Shown here in pieces: positions 26,225 to 35,368 of a DNA stretch of 64,000 nt (positions within the stretch are counted from its first letter, which is position 1; every line of letters starts with the position of its first letter). This DNA is from Streptomyces seoulensis (GTDB lineage Bacteria > Actinomycetota > Actinomycetes > Streptomycetales > Streptomycetaceae): NCBI GenBank assembly GCA_013364255.1, contig CP054936.1, forward strand, positions 124,001 through 188,000, given 5' to 3'. The notes beneath the pieces are model-generated. The model was not told the DNA's origin. It searched no databases and worked only from the letters and a program-made list of their open reading frames with translations. Made by a program: the position numbers and the translations under genes.

Positions 26225-27243
26225 GCAACGTATCCCCTCTCTACGTCCAGGACGTCACCCTGAGGGACGGTATGCACGCCGTCCGCCATCGCTACACCGT
26301 CGATCAGGCGCGGATCATCGCCGCCTGCCTCGACGCCGCCGGGGTGGCCGCGATCGAGGTCGCCCACGGCGACGGCCTCGCCGGCTCCTCCCTCACCTAC
26401 GGCATCGGCGCCCACACCGACTGGGAGTGGATCGAGGCCGTCGTCGGCGCCGTCACCCGCGCGATCCCCACCACTCTGCTTCTTCCCGGCATCGGCACCC
26501 TGCGAGACCTGCGCCGGGCCCACGCCCTCGGCATCCGATCGGTGCGCGTGGCCACCCACTGCACCGAGGCCGACATCTCCGCCCAGCACATAGCCGCCGC
26601 CCGCGAACTGGACATGGACGTCGCCGGTTTCCTGATGATGTCCCACCTGGCCGGACCCGCCGAACTCGCCCGCCAGGCCCAGCTGATGGAGTCCTACGGC
26701 GCCCACGCCGTGTACGTCACCGACTCCGGCGGCCGGCTCACCATGGAGGGCGTCCGCGACAGAGTCCGCGCCTACCGCGGCACCCTCGCCCCCGCCACCG
26801 GTGTCGGCATCCACGCCCACCACAACCTCGGTCTGGCCGTCGCCAACTCCGTCGTCGCCGTGGAGAACGGCGTCACACGTGTCGACGCCTCACTCGCCGG
26901 CCAAGGAGCAGGCGCCGGCAACTGCCCCCTGGAGGCGTTCGTCGCGGTCGCCGACCTGATGGGCTGGGAGCACGGGTGCGACCTCTTCCCCCTCATGGAC
27001 GCCGCCGACGACATCGTCCGACCGCTCCAGGACCGCGAGGTCCGCGTGGACCGCGAGACCCTCACCCTCGGCTACTCGGGCGTCTACTCCAGCTTCCTGC
27101 GCCATGCCGAGGCGGCCGCACACCGGTACGGAGTCGACACCCGCACGATCCTGGTCGAGGCCGGCCGACGCGGCATGGTCGGCGGCCAGGAGGACATGAT
27201 CACCGACATCGCCCTCGACCTGGCGGCCGCGGCCACCGCCTGA
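26221..27243 (+). CDS. 4-hydroxy-2-oxovalerate aldolase
   Basis: This is a 340-residue TIM-barrel class II aldolase (MhpE/DmpG/HsaF type) that cuts 4-hydroxy-2-oxovalerate into pyruvate and acetaldehyde. The start [17 protein letters not shown] carries the catalytic Arg-Asp and His. Metal ligands lie in [17 protein letters not shown]. The [22 protein letters not shown] segment and the C-terminal communication domain ([39 protein letters not shown]) are complete. Acetaldehyde should be channelled to the dehydrogenase encoded just upstream. This gene ends the operon. Confidence 0.95.
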   Translation: MSNVSPLYVQDVTLRDGMHAVRHRYTVDQARIIAACLDAAGVAAIEVAHGDGLAGSSLTYGIGAHTDWEWIEAVVGAVTRAIPTTLLLPGIGTLRDLRRAHALGIRSVRVATHCTEADISAQHIAAARELDMDVAGFLMMSHLAGPAELARQAQLMESYGAHAVYVTDSGGRLTMEGVRDRVRAYRGTLAPATGVGIHAHHNLGLAVANSVVAVENGVTRVDASLAGQGAGAGNCPLEAFVAVADLMGWEHGCDLFPLMDAADDIVRPLQDREVRVDRETLTLGYSGVYSSFLRHAEAAAHRYGVDTRTILVEAGRRGMVGGQEDMITDIALDLAAAATA

Positions 27244-27319
27244 CGCCGTTGCCGGCCGCCCCCGTGCGGCCACCGCAGGCGAGTCACGTGCCCTCGGGAG
27301 ACCTCCCTCCATTCACTGC

Positions 27320-27683
27320 GGGTGCCGCGTCCGGGCTCGGCGTGGCGGGTGTGGATGTCCGGTGAGGTGAAGACGTAGTCGATCCGTCGGGGGAGAGCGT
27401 CGTAGGTGAAGCCGTCGCCGTACCCGGCCGTCGGCCAGACGTCTCCGAGGCGGTGGGTCAGGGCGGCGAACTCCACGTCGGCCGAAGTCGCGTTGAGATC
27501 TTTCCCATGCCCCTGGGACGTGTCCCCCTTCGCGTGGGTCACGTGGCGATCGAATGTGGGTGACCGGGCCATGTACACCCCCGGGCCGCCGGAGCCGGCG
27601 ATGTCGACGCGTCCGTCGCCGCGTCCGCGGGAGACCCGGAGGACTCCCCGCCGGGCGACCGGGGCGGCACTCGGGCGAGTCAT
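27320..27683 (-). pseudogene. Endonuclease/exonuclease/phosphatase-family remnant
   Basis: The frame contains the C-terminal signature of the EEP family: KDLNATSADVEFAALTHRLGDVWPTAGYGDGFTY (the GDxN motif with Gly changed to Lys), then PRRIDYVFTSPDIHTRHAEP. The final SDH motif of the family is absent. The frame runs on without its own stop into the antisense of the aldolase gene, and no body of the enzyme precedes it. It is therefore a fragment, probably cut when the catabolic operon was inserted beside it. Confidence 0.6.
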
Positions 27684-28183
27684 CCCCACCAAGGACTGCA
27701 GTAGGAGACCCCGGAGTTGAGCCTGATGGGTACACCCGACCGGTGCAGACAGATCCTCGCGGAGACCCGCTTGGAGTGGCTGTAGGTCTTGTTGAAGGAG
27801 ACGTTGTTGTTCTTGGTCACTTTGGAATAGCCGCCGAAGGTGCCGTCGACCCTGAACATGACGACGACCTGACGGTTCTTGGGGGCGTAGTAGTGGCTGA
27901 GCTTGCCGCTCATCCTGCCCTGGTAGTAGCCGTGGCCGACGGCCGTGTAGGTGTGGGTGATGTCGGCGTAGCCGTTCGCACCGCCCCCGACCTGGGTCCA
28001 CAGCCGCGCTCGGTGAGTGGTCTGGGCGGTTGCCGGTGCCTTGATGCCGGCCGGCGCGGTCATGGCCGTGTCGGAGGCGGCCTTGGCCGACGCGGGGGCC
28101 GCTGTGGCAGGCCCGCCGAAGGCGAGCCCGGCTCCAAGCGCCGCGGTCGAAATGGCGACGGTGGCAGTCGTGCGCAGCTTCAT
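27680..28183 (-). CDS. Secreted hypothetical protein
   Basis: This is a 167-residue protein with a clear signal peptide (MKLRTTATVAISTAALGAG, cleavage near AFGGPATAAPASA). The ATG at 28183 has GGAAGGA upstream. The mature part is basic and aromatic, with THTYTAVGHGYYQGRMSGKLSHYYAPKNRQVVVMFRVDG and a C-terminal ICLHRSGVPIRLNSGVSYCSPWWG holding two cysteines that may form a disulphide. It is probably a small extracellular protein. I do not recognise a family. Its stop overlaps the start of the EEP remnant by a few bases. Confidence 0.7.
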   Translation of the reverse strand: MKLRTTATVAISTAALGAGLAFGGPATAAPASAKAASDTAMTAPAGIKAPATAQTTHRARLWTQVGGGANGYADITHTYTAVGHGYYQGRMSGKLSHYYAPKNRQVVVMFRVDGTFGGYSKVTKNNNVSFNKTYSHSKRVSARICLHRSGVPIRLNSGVSYCSPWWG

Positions 28184-28622
28184 GCTGGCGATTCCTTCCG
28201 TTGGTGGATGCGGGATTTGCGGTCGGTCGCTCGAAGCGATGACGGCTCGTCTCGGTCGGTCGTCGTCGAGATTAGGGAACGCCACCCACCGGTGCGTACG
28301 GCACCGGTGGGACATCACGGGTAAACCTCGGCGGTACGCCCCGCATCGATCTGAGCGATCGTCAATGAGGAGGGGCGCTAGACGGCCGGGACAACCGGGC
28401 GTTCTGCATCGCGGTCGCCGGTGAGCGGACCGGTCTTGTCCGACTGGACGAGACGGGCTCCGCTGATCGCGCGCCAGCGGTCCTGGGCGGACTCGACCAG
28501 CTTGAATACCGTCGCGAGGGCCGGCAGCCGGGCTGCCGGCCCCGCGGGTGACCTTGCCGGTGAGGTGCTCGTGGGCGTGGTCAGGTGCGTGGCTGGACCC
28601 ACGGTGACCGCGCCCCGGTTCG
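28184..28622. other. Intergenic stretch
   Basis: I see no gene. The stretch holds the promoter side of the secreted protein at 28183 and the hairpin at 28518-28542 downstream of the cyclophilin gene. Confidence 0.4.
28518..28542 (-). terminator. Hairpin downstream of the cyclophilin gene
   Basis: GGGCCGGCAGC, three bases, then GCTGCCGGCCC forms a perfect 11-bp GC stem about 80 bp beyond the stop of the minus-strand cyclophilin. No T-run follows, as is common in Streptomyces terminators. Confidence 0.5.
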
Positions 28623-29348
28623 TCAGGGCAGGTAGGACGGCCGGACGCTGAGCAGCTCGGACCGCAGTACGGGCGTGCCGTCGACAGGTGCCGGGTCCTG
28701 CGTAGTCGGCTCGATGCCGCCGGCAGCGATCTTGTCGAGCGTCTTCAGGCCGGCCGCGCCGACGGTGCCGAACACCGTGTAGTCGGGGCGCAGCGTGGAG
28801 TCGCCGTAGACGACGAAGAACTGCGAACCGTTCGTGTCCGGACCGGCGTTGGCCATGGCCAGCAACCCGCGGCCGTAAAGGCGGCGGACGCCGGTGGGAT
28901 CGCTCGGCGCCGGCGGCAGGTCCACCGGCAGCTCGTCCTTGTACTTGTACCCCGGGCCACCCTCGCCCGTGCCGGTCGGATCGCCGCACTGCAGGACCTT
29001 CAGCGTCGGATACGCCGTCAGCCGATGGCACACCGTACGGTCGTAGAACCGGTGCCGCGCCAGGTGCACGAAGCTCTGGACCGTGCACGGCGCCTTCGCC
29101 CGGTCCAGACGCAGCGGCAGCGGGCCCTGGCTGGTCCGAACAGCCACACCGACCGTGCCGTGACTGGGAGTGTGCCGCGGGTCGGGCGGCAGGGAGACCC
29201 GCCGCGCCGCCGGCTCGTCCGGGGTCTGGGTGTACTGGCATGGACCGTGCGTGGTGCGCGGCGGGGCGTCGGAGGCGGAGGCGGTGGTGCTGCCACCGGA
29301 CACGACCAACGCCGTCGCCGCCACTGCGGTCATGAGAACTCGGTTCAT
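28623..29348 (-). CDS. Secreted cyclophilin-type peptidyl-prolyl isomerase
   Basis: This is a 241-residue protein with a signal peptide (MNRVLMTAVAATALVVSGG, ASA at the cleavage site). It carries a cyclophilin domain from about residue 70: VGVAVRTSQGPLPLRLDRAKAPCTVQSFVHLARHRFYDRTVCHRL, then QCGDPTGTGEGGPGYKYKDE, AMANAGPDTNGSQFFVVYGDS and DYTVFGTV. These match the active-site regions of bacterial cyclophilins. It should help fold proteins outside the membrane. The ATG at 29348 is chosen because upstream residues are non-coding in character. The two Cys in PCTVQSF and VCHRL may pair in the exported protein. Confidence 0.88.
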   Translation of the reverse strand: MNRVLMTAVAATALVVSGGSTTASASDAPPRTTHGPCQYTQTPDEPAARRVSLPPDPRHTPSHGTVGVAVRTSQGPLPLRLDRAKAPCTVQSFVHLARHRFYDRTVCHRLTAYPTLKVLQCGDPTGTGEGGPGYKYKDELPVDLPPAPSDPTGVRRLYGRGLLAMANAGPDTNGSQFFVVYGDSTLRPDYTVFGTVGAAGLKTLDKIAAGGIEPTTQDPAPVDGTPVLRSELLSVRPSYLP

Positions 29349-29857
29349 CCTGCACGCCCTCCAAAAGATCGCCAGATTTCGGAGCCGTCGCAGTCTAAGG
29401 CGCGGCCCGGCGGACGAGAACCCGCCCGCAAGCCACATCCGCCTCCCGGCCAACGGCGCGCGGCCGCGGGCCACTTCGTTCGGATGCGGCACAGTGTCGG
29501 CCGGCCGATCAGGGCGTCCGCCCGGGGCACGACGGATACTCCCGGATGCCGGTCGGGCGGCCCGCTCCGGTCGAAGGGGGCGCCGGTCAGGTGCATGTCG
29601 TGTGCATGATATGCGCGCGCTGTGGCCCGGGGAACACGCGGGGTCAGTACCGGCCCTGGGGCCCCGCAGGCGTCAACGGAGCGGCGCGCGGACGTACTTC
29701 GGCCCCCTGCCGGGAGGCGGGAGGCGGGAGCCGAAGTGTTCCGTGTCGTCCGTGGTGGCGATGCTCGGCAGCGCGAGCGGGCCCCGAGGGTGAGCCGCCC
29801 CTCCGCCCACCAGGTGTCCCTCAGCCAGCGCGCCGGTCTGTCTGTTCCGGGAGCAGG
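29349..29857. other. Intergenic stretch, no gene seen
   Basis: No frame has a protein-like translation with a start. The stretch lies between the cyclophilin start and the end of the small HEAT-like gene. Confidence 0.4.
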
Positions 29858-30274
29858 TCAACACCTTGTGCCGTCTGTCCACGCCGAGATCTCCGCGGCG
29901 CCCCGCCGGACGGCTTCGTCCTGGTCCCTCGCGAGCTTCCGGCAAGCCGCTGGGACGTCCGGCACACTGTCCGGTTCCACGAGCGCGTCATGCACCCCGG
30001 TCTGCAGCCAGTCGGCCTGGTGACCGTCAGCCTCGGCCACCGCGAGAGCAAGGAGCCTGACAGCGGTCACCGTCCCCACCCGGGTCAGGGCCTCTGCCGT
30101 CTGCCGGGTCACCGCCGTGTCCTCGGCGTCCAGCAGTAGCCCCACCAGCGCTTCCGCAGCCTCAGGAGCTTCGGCGAAGGAAGCGAGGTCACGCCCGGCA
30201 CAAGCCCGTTGCGCCCACGAAGGAGACGACGCCGCAGCCAAGGCCGCCGCCAACCCACTCATCATGTCTGCCAC
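29858..30274 (-). CDS. HEAT-repeat-like small protein
   Basis: This is a 138-residue helical protein that resembles a few alpha-solenoid repeats: LASFAEAPEAAEALVGLLLDAEDTAVTRQTAEALTRVGTVTAVRLLALAVAEAD, then QADWLQTGVHDAL, and a final AVRRGAAEISAW. Similar short proteins are common in actinomycetes and are sometimes placed among immunity or scaffold proteins. No catalytic residues or export signal are seen. Part of the N-terminal coding sequence (30212-30226) is repeated upstream of the start (30290-30304). Confidence 0.65.
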   Translation of the reverse strand: MADMMSGLAAALAAASSPSWAQRACAGRDLASFAEAPEAAEALVGLLLDAEDTAVTRQTAEALTRVGTVTAVRLLALAVAEADGHQADWLQTGVHDALVEPDSVPDVPAACRKLARDQDEAVRRGAAEISAWTDGTRC

Positions 30275-30471
30275 GACCAGACAGTCTCACGCCCACGAAG
30301 GAGATCGCCCACGCTGGCTGGAGCGGGGCGACGGTGCGGGCGGGGGCCGGACGCGAGCGGTGCGCGGCGGCGAGGGCGCTGTGTGCGCGGGCGTCATGGA
30401 GCGTGAGCGCCCTCCGGCCTTGTGCGAGAGGGTTCGGGGCCCGACCCGTGTCGGACGGTTCCGGACGGGGT

Positions 30472-31428
30472 TCAGTCGCTGCCGGGGTGCTTGCCGGGGA
30501 CGCCGAGGCCGGGTGAGAGCGGCGTGGGCGAGAGCGTGGTGTCCTCCTCACCGGGCTCCAGGAGGGTGTCGGCGGCGCCGACGATGCGCGGGTCGGGTGT
30601 GCCCACCGCCTCGTGGTCCTTGCTCGCGTAGTCGATGCGTGACAACAGGCTCCGCATGGTCTCCAGGCGGGCCCGCCGCTTGTCGTTGCTCTTGACGACG
30701 GTCCAGGGGGCGTGAGCGGTGTCCGTGGCGCGGAACATGCCGACCTTCGCCTCGGTGTAGGCGTCCCAGAGGTCCAGGGACGCCAGGTCGGTGGGCGAGA
30801 GCTTCCATTGGCGCACCGGGTCGACCTGCCGGATCGCGAAGCGTGTGCGCTGCTCGGAACGGGACACCGAGAACCAGAACTTCACCAGCACGGTGCCGCT
30901 GTCGACCAGCATCCGCTCGAAGGTCGGACACTGGTCGAGGAACAGCTCGTACTCCTCCTGGGAGCAGAAGCCCATCACGCGCTCCACGCCGGCCCGGTTG
31001 TACCAGGAGCGGTCGAAGAACACGATCTCCCCGGCCGTCGGCAGCTGCGCGACGTACCGCTGGAAGTACCACTGGCCCGCTTCGCGCTCGGTGGGCTTGT
31101 CCAGGGCGACCACGCGTGCGCCGCGCGGGTTGAGCCGCTCGGTGAGCCGTTGGATCGTGCCGCCCTTGCCCGCCGCGTCACGTCCCTCGCACACGACGAC
31201 GACGCGCGTGCCGGTGTCCTTGACCCAGTGCTGGAGCTTGAGCAGCTCGATCTGCAGCACGCGCTTGGCGCGCTCGTACTCCTTGCGTCCCACCTTGTGG
31301 TCGTAGGGGTAGTTCTCCCGCCACGTGCGGATGGGGCGGCCCTCCGCGTCCAGCACGATCGGCTGCTCCCGCCGACTGGCGTCCACGGTCAGTCCGTCGA
31401 GCAGCTTCCCGGCGTCTTCCGCGTTCAT
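30472..31428 (-). CDS. ppk2: Polyphosphate kinase 2
   Basis: This 318-residue enzyme transfers phosphate between polyphosphate and nucleoside diphosphates (class I PPK2 favours ADP to ATP, or GDP to GTP). Walker A is GRDAAGKGG at 82-90. The second motif is GEIVFFDRSWYNRAGVERVMGF at 133-154. The lid region is WKLSPTDLASLDLWDAYTEAKVGMF. The family signature APWTVVKSNDKRRARLETMRSLL is complete. A Pro/Ser-rich tail of about 25 residues is non-conserved. The ATG at 31428 (MNAEDAGKLLDGL) is used and has only a weak ribosome site. It stands alone and could respond to phosphate or energy stress. Confidence 0.93.
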   Translation of the reverse strand: MNAEDAGKLLDGLTVDASRREQPIVLDAEGRPIRTWRENYPYDHKVGRKEYERAKRVLQIELLKLQHWVKDTGTRVVVVCEGRDAAGKGGTIQRLTERLNPRGARVVALDKPTEREAGQWYFQRYVAQLPTAGEIVFFDRSWYNRAGVERVMGFCSQEEYELFLDQCPTFERMLVDSGTVLVKFWFSVSRSEQRTRFAIRQVDPVRQWKLSPTDLASLDLWDAYTEAKVGMFRATDTAHAPWTVVKSNDKRRARLETMRSLLSRIDYASKDHEAVGTPDPRIVGAADTLLEPGEEDTTLSPTPLSPGLGVPGKHPGSD

Positions 31429-31693
31429 CAACTGGCATTCCGTTCGGCTCTCGCGGTCGGTCAGAGGGACACACGAGTGCCCCGTCCGGCGCCGTCCATG
31501 TGGCGGCGCCGCAGTGGACGACGCCGGCGGTGTTCCGCGGCCTTCGCCGGGCCGGACTCGCTCGGTGACAGGGTCAGAGCCGGTATCCGGGCTCTCCCGG
31601 TCTTGGCCAGCTTCTCGGGACTTCCTTCGCCCGGCTGTCCGCCCGGCGGTCCTGACCGTCGACATGTCAGTGGGCTCTGACAGCATCTCGGTC

Positions 31694-32251
31694 ATGATCG
31701 ATATCGATGACCTCGTGCACCGCGTTGCCACCCGGGCCGCGTCGGAGAGCCGGGATCTGCCCGGGCCTGTCGACCATGCCCGGATCGTGGCGGCCGAGAG
31801 GCAACTGGGCGTCACGCTGCATCCCCTGCTCGCGCGCCTGTATCGCGAGGTCGCTGACGGTGGCTTCGGCCCCGACTACCGACTGCTGCCACTGCTTGGT
31901 CCCGGCTCCAGCGTCGTCGGCGAGTACCTGACGCGACGCGGCGCGTCCGTGGGAGTGGAGCACCCGCAGTGGCCCGAGGGCGTCGTACCGATCCTGAGCT
32001 GGGGCTGCGCCATGTACGCGGGCGTTGACTGTCTCAGTGAGGACGGTCAGGTCCTGCTCTTCGAGCCGAACCCGTACAGCGGCGGATCGTGGGAGCAGTG
32101 TTGGTTCCTCGACTCCGCCGGCCTCGCGACGTGGCTGGAGACGTGGCTCGGGGGTACGGGCTGGTTCGAGGAGGATGCCTTCGACAGGGACGACTTGGCC
32201 GAACCTCAGCCGTGGAACCAGGCCGCGAGCCGACTCTCTTCCGGCGCATAG
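31694..32251 (+). CDS. SMI1/KNR4 (SUKH) family protein
   Basis: This 185-residue protein has the SUKH pattern: VDHARIVAAERQLGVTLHPLLARLYREVADGGFGPDYRLLPL, then PEGVVPILSWGCAMYAGVDCLSEDGQVLLFEP and the end LATWLETWLGG. Many bacterial SUKH proteins are immunity proteins against nuclease toxins of contact-dependent systems. No toxin is seen nearby. The ATG at 31694 is chosen. An in-frame ATG 33 bp upstream is possible. Confidence 0.8.
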   Translation: MIDIDDLVHRVATRAASESRDLPGPVDHARIVAAERQLGVTLHPLLARLYREVADGGFGPDYRLLPLLGPGSSVVGEYLTRRGASVGVEHPQWPEGVVPILSWGCAMYAGVDCLSEDGQVLLFEPNPYSGGSWEQCWFLDSAGLATWLETWLGGTGWFEEDAFDRDDLAEPQPWNQAASRLSSGA

Positions 32252-32372
32252 CGAAACAGCGCTACGTCGTCCCGTTGGCGCAGGGCCCGTCGTCCCGGGC
32301 ATGCTCACGGCTCCCTTGGGAGCGCCGGCATCGGGAGGGCGACCGAACAGCGTTCTGAAGCGCGATGCGGTC

Positions 32373-33782
32373 TCAGCCGTCCAGCCCGGCTTCCCACTTG
32401 CGTCGGCGCAGTACATGGTCGCTGAAGAGGTGTCGGCTCCGGTCGAGCAGTTCGCCCACCTCCGCGTCGCCGCGCCGCCCGTCCGGCGCCGGATGCCAGC
32501 GCTGCACTGATTGCGCGGCCCAGGTGCGCAGCTTGATGTCCGGGTCGTCGAGCAGGCCGACCGCCGTCCGTAGCGCCACGATGCCGCCGCGCGCGTCGAG
32601 CAGCCGGAACGCGCCGACGCGGACGTGTCGCGGCCGTTCGGAGCCGGTGCGCTCCGACAGCCAGTCGGCGGGCAGTTCCTTGGCCGAGGGCAGCAGGGCG
32701 GCGGCGGTCTCGCGGACGACACCGGCGGCGGGGTCGTCGAGGAGCGGCCGCAACCGCTCCGCGTCCGCGCAGTCCAGTTCCCGCAGCCCCGCCACCGCTC
32801 GCGCCCGCACCCCGGCCGCCGGGTGCACGAGCAGCGGCCGCAGCAGCCCGGCGTCCGCGCGGTTCCCGCACTCGGCCAGCCCGATCACCGCACCGGGCGG
32901 CAGATCGGGGTCGTCCGGTGCCGTGCACCGCTCCCGGTACCATGCCTCCGGGTCACCTCCCTGCTGTCGTACGACGTAGCGGGCACAAGCACGCACGAGC
33001 GCGGAACGGTCGCCGAGAAACGGTTCCGCCTGCTCCGGCCGTCCCGCTCGTCTCAGCGCGGTGACGCCGGCCGAACGGGTCCGCGGATTGCGTGCGGACA
33101 GCAGGGGAGGCAGCACGTCCTCGTAGGCGCCCTCGTCGGCCAGAGCCGTGAGCGCGGCTGTGGCACACAGGTCCTGGACCACGGTGTCCTGGTCCCGGGC
33201 GGCCGCGTGGGCCAGCTCAGCGGGACAAAGCAGTCGGCCTTCGACGGCCAGCCGGTACGCGAACCGTCGGACGACGCGGTCCGGGTCGGCGAAGAGGGCG
33301 GCGAGCCGGTCGCGGGTTGCCTGGCGCAGGATCTGGCCGAGCACGTCGACGCCGAAGGCACCCCGGTCGCGGCGGCCGACGCGGAGGATGAGCGGCGCGA
33401 GGTCGAGGGCGGAGTCCACGTTGAGGGCCTCGCGCAGCAGCTGCCGGGCGTGCTCGCGGACCGGGCCGGCCCAATCGGCACAGCGGATCACGACCAACGG
33501 CAGCAGACCGGGGTACCGGACCGACTGGCGCAGAGCCTCCTGGCGGATCCGCCCGTCACGGTGGCAGAGGGCCAGTGCGAGCCGGGACTCGTCGAGCTGA
33601 GCCAGGTCGGCGGGGTGCTTCCCCCTCGGCGGGAACGGCGGGCGAAAGCAGGCCGCCTCGCGTACGCCTGCGTCCAGCGCGAGCCAGTCACCGGGGTCGG
33701 CGACATCGAGCGTGCGTTGAAGCGGCGCTCCTTCCGCGAGCCGCGTCGCCGCCGCTGTCCCGTCCTCGACGTCCTCAAGCAT
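32373..33782 (-). CDS. HEAT-repeat protein
   Basis: This 469-residue protein is built from tandem alpha-helical repeats. Examples are DRLAALFADPDRVVRRFAYRLAVEGRLL, DVLPPLLSARNPRTRSAGVTALRRAGRPEQAEPFLGDRSALVRACARYVV, NRADAGLLRPLLVHPAAGVRARAVAGLRELDCADAERLRPLLDDPAAGVVRETAAALLP and AVGLLDDPDIKLRTWAAQSVQRW. It should be a scaffold or binding protein, with no catalytic motif. The ATG at 33782 is preferred because GGAGG lies 8 bases before it. An ATG at 33803 lies in frame but without a good site. Anti-parallel frames run open through much of this gene and are not real. Confidence 0.8.
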   Translation of the reverse strand: MLEDVEDGTAAATRLAEGAPLQRTLDVADPGDWLALDAGVREAACFRPPFPPRGKHPADLAQLDESRLALALCHRDGRIRQEALRQSVRYPGLLPLVVIRCADWAGPVREHARQLLREALNVDSALDLAPLILRVGRRDRGAFGVDVLGQILRQATRDRLAALFADPDRVVRRFAYRLAVEGRLLCPAELAHAAARDQDTVVQDLCATAALTALADEGAYEDVLPPLLSARNPRTRSAGVTALRRAGRPEQAEPFLGDRSALVRACARYVVRQQGGDPEAWYRERCTAPDDPDLPPGAVIGLAECGNRADAGLLRPLLVHPAAGVRARAVAGLRELDCADAERLRPLLDDPAAGVVRETAAALLPSAKELPADWLSERTGSERPRHVRVGAFRLLDARGGIVALRTAVGLLDDPDIKLRTWAAQSVQRWHPAPDGRRGDAEVGELLDRSRHLFSDHVLRRRKWEAGLDG

Positions 33783-34061
33783 TCCCACCCCTCCAGCAGT
33801 CATACCGGATGATCGTAAGGTGCGGGGCCGCGCGAGCGGTCTCGCGCTCGCATGGCTGTTCGGCGCGACTCGCGCTTCAACCCCTTCGAGGTCCCGGGCC
33901 GCGACGCCGTTTCGCCGGGGGTTGTCCCCCCTGCCGTTCCGGATGATCGCCCCATCGCAGCGGCCGGCACCGCTCGGGCATCGTGCACCAGCGACCAGGG
34001 GGCGGGGTGTGAAGAGCCCTCCGCAGCGGTGATCTTGCCACGACGACGGAGGACGAGACAC

Positions 34062-35273
34062 GTGATCAAGCACAAGCGTGCGCTGGGTGGGGCACTCACG
34101 CTGGCCGTGGCAGTCGGGGTGCTGGGAGGCGGCCTGTCGGGAAACGCCGCCGCGGCGACCCCGGCCGTAGCCGCCACCGCACAGTCCACCCGCCCTGCCG
34201 ACGACGCTCAACTGCGCGCGCTGCTGCACCGGTTGACCATCGCGGACGGTGCGCCCGGGGCGCTCGTCGCAACGCGGGACAGACGTGGCGGTGCGGTGCT
34301 GACCAGCGGCGTCGCGGACGTGGACAGCCAGGCGCCGGTGCGCGGCGACAGCAGGTTCCGGATCGGCAGCATGACCAAGCCCTTCGTGGCCACGGTCGTG
34401 CTCCAGCTGGTGGGAGAGCGCCGCGTCGATCTCGACGCCCCGGTGGAGCGCTACCTGCCCGGCGTCGTACGCGGCCACGGAAACGACGGCCGCGTGATCA
34501 CGGTCCGTATGCTCCTCCAGCACACCGGCGGCCTGCCCGACTACCTCGACTACCTGGACCCGCGGGACATCCTCGAGGACCCGCTGGCCCACCATGACAC
34601 CCGCGACCTGGTGGACCTCGCGCTCGCCCACCCGCCGACCTTCGAGCAGCCCGGTGCGCAGCCCGGCTCCGAGTGGAACTACTCCAACACCGACTACCTG
34701 CTGGCGGGCATGCTCATCGAGAAGGTGACCGGACACCCGTACGGCGAGGAGATCCGCCGGCGCGTCATCGAGCCTCTCGGCCTGCACGACACGTCCGTGC
34801 CGGGCGACGCCGCGTCGATCCCCGGACCGCACCCGCGTGGATACGTGCGCCCGGGCGCGGACGCGCCGCTCATGGACGTCACCGCGTTCAACCCCTCCGT
34901 CGCGGGCGCGTCCGGCGAGATGATCTCCAGCGGCGCCGATCTCAACCGCTTCCTGGACGCCCTCCTCCGCGGCAAGCTGCTGCGCCCGGCCCAGCTCAAG
35001 GCGATGATGAACACCCGGCCGACCGGCAGCGACGACGGCCGCGCGTACGGCCTGGGCCTGGAGTCCCGGCCGCTGCCCTGCGGCGGCCTCTACTGGGGCC
35101 ACGGCGGCGACATCTTCGGCTACCAGACCGCGGGCGGCGCCACGGCCGACGGCAGGCAGGCGACGGTCATGACGAACGTCGATCCGGGCGGGACGGACGC
35201 GCAGGACGACGACATGGAAGCCGCCGTCCGGACGGGGTTGTGCGAGGGGCGGCGCCCCGCACTCTCCCAGTAG
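34062..35273 (+). CDS. Secreted serine hydrolase, beta-lactamase / D-Ala carboxypeptidase fold
   Basis: This is a 403-residue class C beta-lactamase-related enzyme. The signal peptide starts IKHKRALGGALTLAVAVGV, with a cleavage region at NAAAA. Catalytic motifs are visible: SxxK as Ser103-Met-Thr-Lys106 in RIGSMTKPF, YSN at 207-209 in WNYSNTDYLL, and HGG at 347-349 in YWGHGGDIFGY (in place of KTG). This matches the R61 DD-carboxypeptidase/esterase group. The GTG start at 34062 follows GGAGG. It acts outside the cell, and its substrate could be peptidoglycan peptides or an ester. Confidence 0.9.
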   Translation: MIKHKRALGGALTLAVAVGVLGGGLSGNAAAATPAVAATAQSTRPADDAQLRALLHRLTIADGAPGALVATRDRRGGAVLTSGVADVDSQAPVRGDSRFRIGSMTKPFVATVVLQLVGERRVDLDAPVERYLPGVVRGHGNDGRVITVRMLLQHTGGLPDYLDYLDPRDILEDPLAHHDTRDLVDLALAHPPTFEQPGAQPGSEWNYSNTDYLLAGMLIEKVTGHPYGEEIRRRVIEPLGLHDTSVPGDAASIPGPHPRGYVRPGADAPLMDVTAFNPSVAGASGEMISSGADLNRFLDALLRGKLLRPAQLKAMMNTRPTGSDDGRAYGLGLESRPLPCGGLYWGHGGDIFGYQTAGGATADGRQATVMTNVDPGGTDAQDDDMEAAVRTGLCEGRRPALSQ

Positions 35274-35368
35274 TGGCTCGACGGTGCGCTGCGTGCCCCG
35301 GTCCTCGGCGGCAGCGCCCCCTCCTAGGATCACTTACAAGCGGAAGGTGAAGGGGCGAAGATCAAGGT

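Noticed and set aside
33783-35333. Extension of the HEAT-repeat frame far upstream, antisense to the serine hydrolase
   Set aside because: The recognisable repeats begin after 33782, where GGAGG precedes an ATG. The upstream part is antisense to a secreted hydrolase with intact SxxK, YSN and HGG motifs.
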